Positions 59,883-64,000 of a DNA stretch of 64,000 bases are shown one piece after another; the stretch's first letter is position 1, and every line of letters begins with the position of its first letter. The notes under the pieces are model-generated. The model was not told where the DNA came from and made no database searches. It worked only from the letters and a program-made list of their open reading frames with translations. The DNA comes from Bryobacterales bacterium (GTDB taxonomy: Bacteria; Acidobacteriota; Terriglobia; Bryobacterales; UBA6623), in NCBI GenBank assembly GCA_028819215.1, contig JAPPMG010000066.1, positions 1 to 64,000 of the forward strand, written 5' to 3'. Made by a program: the position numbers and the translations under genes.

Positions 59883-59971
59883 CTCGTCTCGCCCCGCCGG
59901 ACCGCACAAGCGGCATCGGCGGCTCCGACTAGACCGTAGCATGACCCGCTGTTCTCCGAGCCGGCGCGAGC

Positions 59972-60532
59972 CTACCCGGTCGCTATTTTCAACAAGTTCT
60001 CGACCGTTCTCCAGTTGCGGAACGTAGCTGGCGTCGCAAGCACTCGTTCCACGTAGCTGGCAGTGAAGCGGGTTCCTGACATGCCGTTCGGCAGGCGCAG
60101 ATAGATCTCCTTCCCGCGCACTACGAACTCGTCGGGCGGAGACCGATCCGGGTCAAGGCTCGAGACTCGGTCTTGAGATGGCTTGTCGGCCAGGAAGCCC
60201 ACGTGCAGGACGCGGGGGTCCTGCGATGCGTCCAGAAACGGGTTCTCGTCGACTACCCGGGCCAAGTCGGCGACAGACCGGAGAATGACGGGGATGTCCG
60301 TGCCCATCCGGGCGGAGACTGCGGCCCCCACGGATTCCCGCGCGTTCAGTGCGATCGAGGGTGCCGCCGCAAATACGACGTTCCCACTCTGGATGTAGGT
60401 TCTCACTGAAACACACCCAGCTTGCTCGAATGACCGAGCCAGCTCGGCCATCGGCAGACGGTTCCGTCCGCCGACATTGATTCCGCGCAGTAGCGCGACA
60501 TAGGTGTCGCGGCTCGTTTCGAGGCTCTCCAC
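59972..60532 (-). CDS. DUF1697 family protein
   Basis: The ORF-track entry reads far into the symporter; the best start is GTG 60532 (VESLETSRDTYVALLRGINV), 11 bases after the symporter stop. The 186-residue product has the DUF1697 hallmarks YVALLRGINVGGRNRLPMAE, VRTYIQSGNVVFAAAPS, ILRSVADLARVVDENPFLDA and VRGKEIYLRLPNGMSGTRFT. The family is widespread, cytoplasmic and of unknown function. It probably shares a transcript with the symporter and the enolase-superfamily gene that follows 89 bases downstream. Confidence 0.87.
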   Translation of the reverse strand: MESLETSRDTYVALLRGINVGGRNRLPMAELARSFEQAGCVSVRTYIQSGNVVFAAAPSIALNARESVGAAVSARMGTDIPVILRSVADLARVVDENPFLDASQDPRVLHVGFLADKPSQDRVSSLDPDRSPPDEFVVRGKEIYLRLPNGMSGTRFTASYVERVLATPATFRNWRTVENLLKIATG

Positions 60533-60543
60533 GTCGATTCCGG

Positions 60544-62316
60544 CTAGAAGCACTCGACATTGCGCCGCCAAACACGGACCAATCCGAGGCCGCTGAGTCC
60601 TGCCACGAGGGCGGCCGCCAACGCATGGGCAATCTCCCCGTACAACAGGTATCCGGTCGAGAACATGAAAGCGTAGATCGCGATCGAGCCGAGCAGCGAC
60701 GCGACCAAAGGCGGCATCAGGTGGCGGGCTTGGGCCAAGGCTACCTCTGTCCCGGCCTTGCGCGCGACACGCTTCCAGCCGGGACCTGTTGGACGAACCT
60801 TGCGATAGAAGCTGACCAGAGTCGCTTCGTCGGTCGGAGCGCCGAGGTAGGCGAACGGCAGCCAGCAAGCCGTGGTCAACCCCACGCCGATCACAAGCCG
60901 CAGCCACGCATCCAGTTCCGGGGCTATCGCCGGCAGCGCCACGGCAACCGAGAACGATGCGACCATCGCGGCCAACTCGGTCGCAGCGTTGATGCGCCAC
61001 CAGAACCAGCGCAACAGGTACAGCAATCCCGTCCCTGCCCCGATTTGCAACAAGATCTGGAATACCCCCAGAGCACTCTCCACGGTCAAGGAAACGGCGC
61101 ATGCAAGCACCATCAACAGGACAGTGAACCACCGCCCTGCCCAGACCAGTTGCGCTTCGCTGGCACCAGGACGCAGGAAGCGGCGGTAGACATCGCCGAC
61201 CAAGATCGAAGACCCCCAGTTCAGCGAAGTCGACATCGTGGACATGTAGGCGGCGGCGAGCGATGTGACCACCAAGCCCAGCAGCCCCGGCGGCAGGAAC
61301 GTCAGCATGGCCGGATATGCCAGATCGTTCCGCACCACACCGGCCGCCACATGCGGGAAGCGCTGCTGAATGGAGCCAAGGTCCGGAAATACAATCAGCG
61401 ACGCCAAGGCGACAACAATCCACGGCCACGGCCGCAAGCCGTAATGCAGCAGATTGAACAGCAGGGTCGCGCCGAGCGCATGCGACTCGTTCTTGGCTGA
61501 CAGCATGCGTTGGACGAGGTAGCCACCGCCGCCCGGCTCCGATCCGGGGTAGTACGCAGCCCACCACTGCACTATCAGCGGCACTAAGAACACCGGTGCC
61601 AGATCAATCCAAGACATCGTTTCGAACGATGGCCAGAACGCTGTCCGCTGGCGCACTGCCTCGTGCGCCAGCATGCCGCTCAGCCCGCCGACTTCGGGCA
61701 GCCGGACGATGTAGACGGTCGCGGCCACCGATCCGACCATGGCCATTCCGAACTGGACCATGTCCGTCAGCAGCACACCCTGCAGCCCGCCCAGAGCGCT
61801 GTAGGCCAAGGTTACGCCGGCGGCGACGACCAACGTCTGGCCGGGGCTCCAGCCGAACATCACCGAGCCGATCTTGATCGCCGCGAGCGAGACCGCGGCC
61901 ATGATCAAGACGTTGAACACCAGCCCTAGGTAGACGCCCCGGAAGACCCGCAGGAACGCCGCCGTCTTGCCTGAGTAGCGCAGCTCGTAGAACTCGACGT
62001 CCGTCGCGACGCCGGAGCGACGCCAGAGCTTGGCGTACAGGAACACCGTCAGCATCCCGGAGAGCAAGAAAGCCCACCAGGTCCAATTGCCCAGCACGCC
62101 GTCCCGACGGACGATGTCAGCGACCAAGTTGGGCGTGTCGGTCGAGAAGGTCGTGGCGACCATCGAAACACCCAACAGCCACCAAGGCTGGCGGCGGCCA
62201 GCCAAGAAGAAAGACGAGAAGTCGCCTCCCGCACTCTTGGCGACCCGCAAGCCGACCAGCAGCGAGAAAGCGAGAAAGGACGCCAAGATCGCCCAGTCGA
62301 CGGCGGTCAGTTGCAT
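60544..62316 (-). CDS. sodium:solute symporter (SSS family)
   Basis: The 590-residue membrane protein begins MQLTAVDWAILASFLAFSLL and shows the SSS pattern: FFLAGRRQPWWLLGVSMVAT with the Na+-site region FSTDTPNLVADIVRRDGVLG, then about 13 helices, LGGLQGVLLTDMVQFGMAMV and LVVTSLAAAYMSTMSTSLNW (conserved Na+-binding Ser/Thr). A large tail follows (SLLGSIAIYAFMFSTGYLLY). Substrate classes include sugars, carboxylates and amino acids. Its neighbours, an exported isomerase and an exported acid-sugar-type enzyme, suggest a sugar or sugar acid substrate. Confidence 0.92.
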   Translation of the reverse strand: MQLTAVDWAILASFLAFSLLVGLRVAKSAGGDFSSFFLAGRRQPWWLLGVSMVATTFSTDTPNLVADIVRRDGVLGNWTWWAFLLSGMLTVFLYAKLWRRSGVATDVEFYELRYSGKTAAFLRVFRGVYLGLVFNVLIMAAVSLAAIKIGSVMFGWSPGQTLVVAAGVTLAYSALGGLQGVLLTDMVQFGMAMVGSVAATVYIVRLPEVGGLSGMLAHEAVRQRTAFWPSFETMSWIDLAPVFLVPLIVQWWAAYYPGSEPGGGGYLVQRMLSAKNESHALGATLLFNLLHYGLRPWPWIVVALASLIVFPDLGSIQQRFPHVAAGVVRNDLAYPAMLTFLPPGLLGLVVTSLAAAYMSTMSTSLNWGSSILVGDVYRRFLRPGASEAQLVWAGRWFTVLLMVLACAVSLTVESALGVFQILLQIGAGTGLLYLLRWFWWRINAATELAAMVASFSVAVALPAIAPELDAWLRLVIGVGLTTACWLPFAYLGAPTDEATLVSFYRKVRPTGPGWKRVARKAGTEVALAQARHLMPPLVASLLGSIAIYAFMFSTGYLLYGEIAHALAAALVAGLSGLGLVRVWRRNVECF

Positions 62317-62422
62317 GCGTCACCCACTCTCGAGTGTGGCCACAGAATCGCCGCCGCGAATGTGCGGGGAGCCGTGGTGTGCGATCGCCTCGCTACGCGC
62401 GCGAACCGATCATCGCGGCCCG

Positions 62423-63352
62423 CTAGACACGCTTGACGGCCGCCAGCAGCCCCTTCAGCGAATGCTCGCTGGCGGCAGCCTTGCTGCCTTGAATCGTGTA
62501 GTGGGTTTCCAGCGAGACTACGCCATCGTAGCCATCGTCCAGCAGCGCGCGGAGCTGGCCCACATGATCGAACTCGCCATCGCCGACTCCGCACCACTCG
62601 AAATCACCCTCCTTCGTACGGCGGTAGTCGCGGACGTGAACGTGCAAGATTCGCGAGCTGTCCAAGGATTCGTAGCCGGCGGGGAACGGCTCGTCGTCTC
62701 CGGCTCGGGCGGAGTTGTTCGGATCCCACGTCAGGCCCAAGGCGGGCGAGCGCACCTGCGCCAGCAGTTCCGCCGAATGGGCCGCCGTCTCCACGTAGCT
62801 GCCTGCGACGTTTTCGACAGCCAGCTGGAAGCCAGCTCGCTGGGCCCGCTCGGCGGACTCGCCTACTAGTTCGAAGACCCTCGGATAGGCTGCGGGATCC
62901 GGCTGGCCGCCGCGGGGATAGGTGAACGCAAACGTTCGAATCAGGCGCGTGTCGAGGAGTTCGGCCCGCTCGAAAGCCCGGTCGAGCAGGTCCCACTGCT
63001 TCTTCAGCGCCTTAGCGCCATCGGCGGAGCTGCTGTCCGGCAACGGAACCTTGAAGAATCCTGTGTCGAGGATCGCAAGCCGAATGCCGGCGTCGTTTAA
63101 GAGGGTCCGCGCGTGCCGGATCTTCTCGACCGGCAATGAGGTGTTGTACTTGCCCCACAGATGGCGGATTTCGCAGTAGTCCAAGCCATGCCGCCCGAGA
63201 AAATCGAGCGCGATACGAAGATCGTCGTCAATCTCGTCGGTAGTGACGGCCAAACGGATGCGCGATGAGGAGTCATTGGCCAAGGCGCTGGCTAGGCCGG
63301 CCGAGAGCGCCATCCCCGCGCCGAAGAATTCCCTTCTTGATGTGCGTGCCAC
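62423..63352 (-). CDS. exported sugar phosphate isomerase/epimerase-like TIM-barrel protein
   Basis: GTG 63352 (VARTSRREFFGAGMALSAGL) gives 309 residues with a twin-arginine-like SRREFFGAG signal; the longer ORF-track start has an implausible Arg/Pro leader. The barrel shows AP-endonuclease-2-type features: HGLDYCEIRHLWGKYNTSLP, LAVENVAGSYVETAAHSAEL, LGLTWDPNNSARAGDDEPFP, ILHVHVRDYRRTKEGDFEWC and VVSLETHYTIQGSKA, placing the metal-binding Glu/Asp/His. Such proteins isomerise or epimerise sugars; export implies a periplasmic substrate. It precedes the symporter by about 106 bases on the same strand. Confidence 0.85.
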   Translation of the reverse strand: MARTSRREFFGAGMALSAGLASALANDSSSRIRLAVTTDEIDDDLRIALDFLGRHGLDYCEIRHLWGKYNTSLPVEKIRHARTLLNDAGIRLAILDTGFFKVPLPDSSSADGAKALKKQWDLLDRAFERAELLDTRLIRTFAFTYPRGGQPDPAAYPRVFELVGESAERAQRAGFQLAVENVAGSYVETAAHSAELLAQVRSPALGLTWDPNNSARAGDDEPFPAGYESLDSSRILHVHVRDYRRTKEGDFEWCGVGDGEFDHVGQLRALLDDGYDGVVSLETHYTIQGSKAAASEHSLKGLLAAVKRV

Positions 63353-63381
63353 GGTTTCAGAGATTATAACGGTTGGCGACG

Positions 63382-64000
63382 ATGAGTCGTGGGTTTGAAC
63401 TGGCTGCGAATCGTGCGACCGACTTCGTAACGGGCATGGCGGGCTGCCTGCTCGGGGCGTGGCTCGTGAACGCGCTACGCACCTCATGCACGTGGATCTT
63501 GCTGGCATTCGGTGACGCCGAATTGCTCGAGGGTCGCTTTGGCGCGCAGGTGGCGCTGCCGCATGGCACACCTTGGATCCTGCACGCGCTACAAGAGTTT
63601 GGCCCGCTGCTGCTCACTGTGGTCGCCTTCGGAGCGGCGGCGTGGCTGGCCTGCCGCACTAGGTTGGCAGCCTCGCTCGCATCCGCATGCGTGGCATTCT
63701 GGCTCGGCGCCTCGCTCTGCATCGAGCTGCTGCGGTACGGGTGGGCCAGCCGCGGGCCGTTGGAACTGTTGCTGCAATCCTTGGGCGTGCCGCAGGGCGG
63801 TGAGTTCGTGCAACGAGTGCTGGCAGTTTTGCTCGCGCTCGGCATCGGGCTGCTTCTGCGCTCCGGGCTGAGGCGATCCGGGCTGCTGCCGCTGAGCGCA
63901 TTCGCCGCGCCGGCTTGCCTGCTGTACTTTCTTGTCGGGGATCTCCAACTCGACTCGCCGTTCCTGGCGCGCCTCGGTGCGAGTTACGTGCCCTTGGCGT
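63382..64000 (+). CDS. multi-pass membrane protein, 3' truncated by window edge
   Basis: The frame from ATG 63382 (MSRGFELAANRATDFVTGMA) is open to the end of the window (206 codons) and is not in the ORF track because its stop lies outside. It contains several hydrophobic helices: FVTGMAGCLLGAWLVNAL, FGPLLLTVVAFGAAAWLACR, LASACVAFWLGASLCIELLR, VLAVLLALGIGLLLRSGL and FAAPACLLYFLVGDL. The minus-strand ORFs here are shadows of this gene. It is divergent from the TIM-barrel gene. No family is recognised. Confidence 0.75.
   Translation, partial: MSRGFELAANRATDFVTGMAGCLLGAWLVNALRTSCTWILLAFGDAELLEGRFGAQVALPHGTPWILHALQEFGPLLLTVVAFGAAAWLACRTRLAASLASACVAFWLGASLCIELLRYGWASRGPLELLLQSLGVPQGGEFVQRVLAVLLALGIGLLLRSGLRRSGLLPLSAFAAPACLLYFLVGDLQLDSPFLARLGASYVPLA

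Overview
The window is GC-rich bacterial chromosome, densely packed, from a Gram-negative (diderm) organism. It carries two TonB-dependent receptors, a TolC-family outer-membrane channel, an Omp85/SurA-like/TamB operon and lipid A genes (fabZ-lpxA-lpxI). A GWxTD-motif exported protein, TonB receptors with carboxypeptidase-like N-terminal domains, LpxI in place of LpxH, and a planctomycete-type cytochrome c/DUF6797-like protein point to Acidobacteriota (Solibacter/Vicinamibacter-like or an uncultured marine or host-associated relative). This assignment is inference from gene families, not from a marker phylogeny. No rRNA, tRNA, CRISPR array or prophage was recognised.

Layout. 1-7.1 kb: the end of an unknown gene, then a minus-strand operon of exported protein, HlyD/MacA-type adaptor, TPR protein, MacB-type permease, TolC-type channel and TPR lipoprotein. 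It has no ABC ATPase. 7.1-21.6 kb: an outer-membrane uptake and degradation region with two TonB receptors (one with a 29-residue Asp/Gly tract), an ECF sigma factor with an anti-sigma/HNH-like fusion, an IS1595 transposase relic, a lipoprotein sulfatase, an orphan RHH antitoxin and two tandem PHP-like DUF3604 proteins. 21.6-30.3 kb: a ThiF/MoeB enzyme, then the coupled operon of seven-POTRA Omp85, SurA-like chaperone and TamB. 30.3-35.1 kb: tsaD (with an odd short ORF upstream), the GWxTD protein, trxB, a conserved hypothetical and a XerC/D recombinase. 35.1-41.3 kb: aminotransferase, FAD/Fe-S 2-hydroxyacid dehydrogenase and two DMT exporters. 41.4-44.7 kb: fabZ-lpxA-lpxI, a gamma-glutamylcyclotransferase-like protein and a Phd/VapC module. 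44.8-53.0 kb: DHH phosphoesterase, thiC, amidohydrolase, esterase and a large heme/propeller protein. 53.2-56.8 kb: HipBA with repeated operator-like elements, a VIT-type transporter and a DUF4143 ATPase. 57.1-63.4 kb: a second sulfatase and a sugar-acid-like cluster (exported TIM-barrel isomerase, Na+/solute symporter, DUF1697 protein, Tat-exported enolase-superfamily lipoprotein). The window ends inside a membrane protein that the ORF track misses.

How it fits together: the accessory content suggests scavenging of sulfated or complex organic matter (TonB import, sulfatases, exported hydrolases, symporter). The housekeeping content serves outer-membrane biogenesis, thiamine synthesis and tRNA modification. 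Several operons use short stop/start overlaps (ATGA, GTGA, TGATG, ATGACTAG), which supports the chosen starts and suggests translational coupling.
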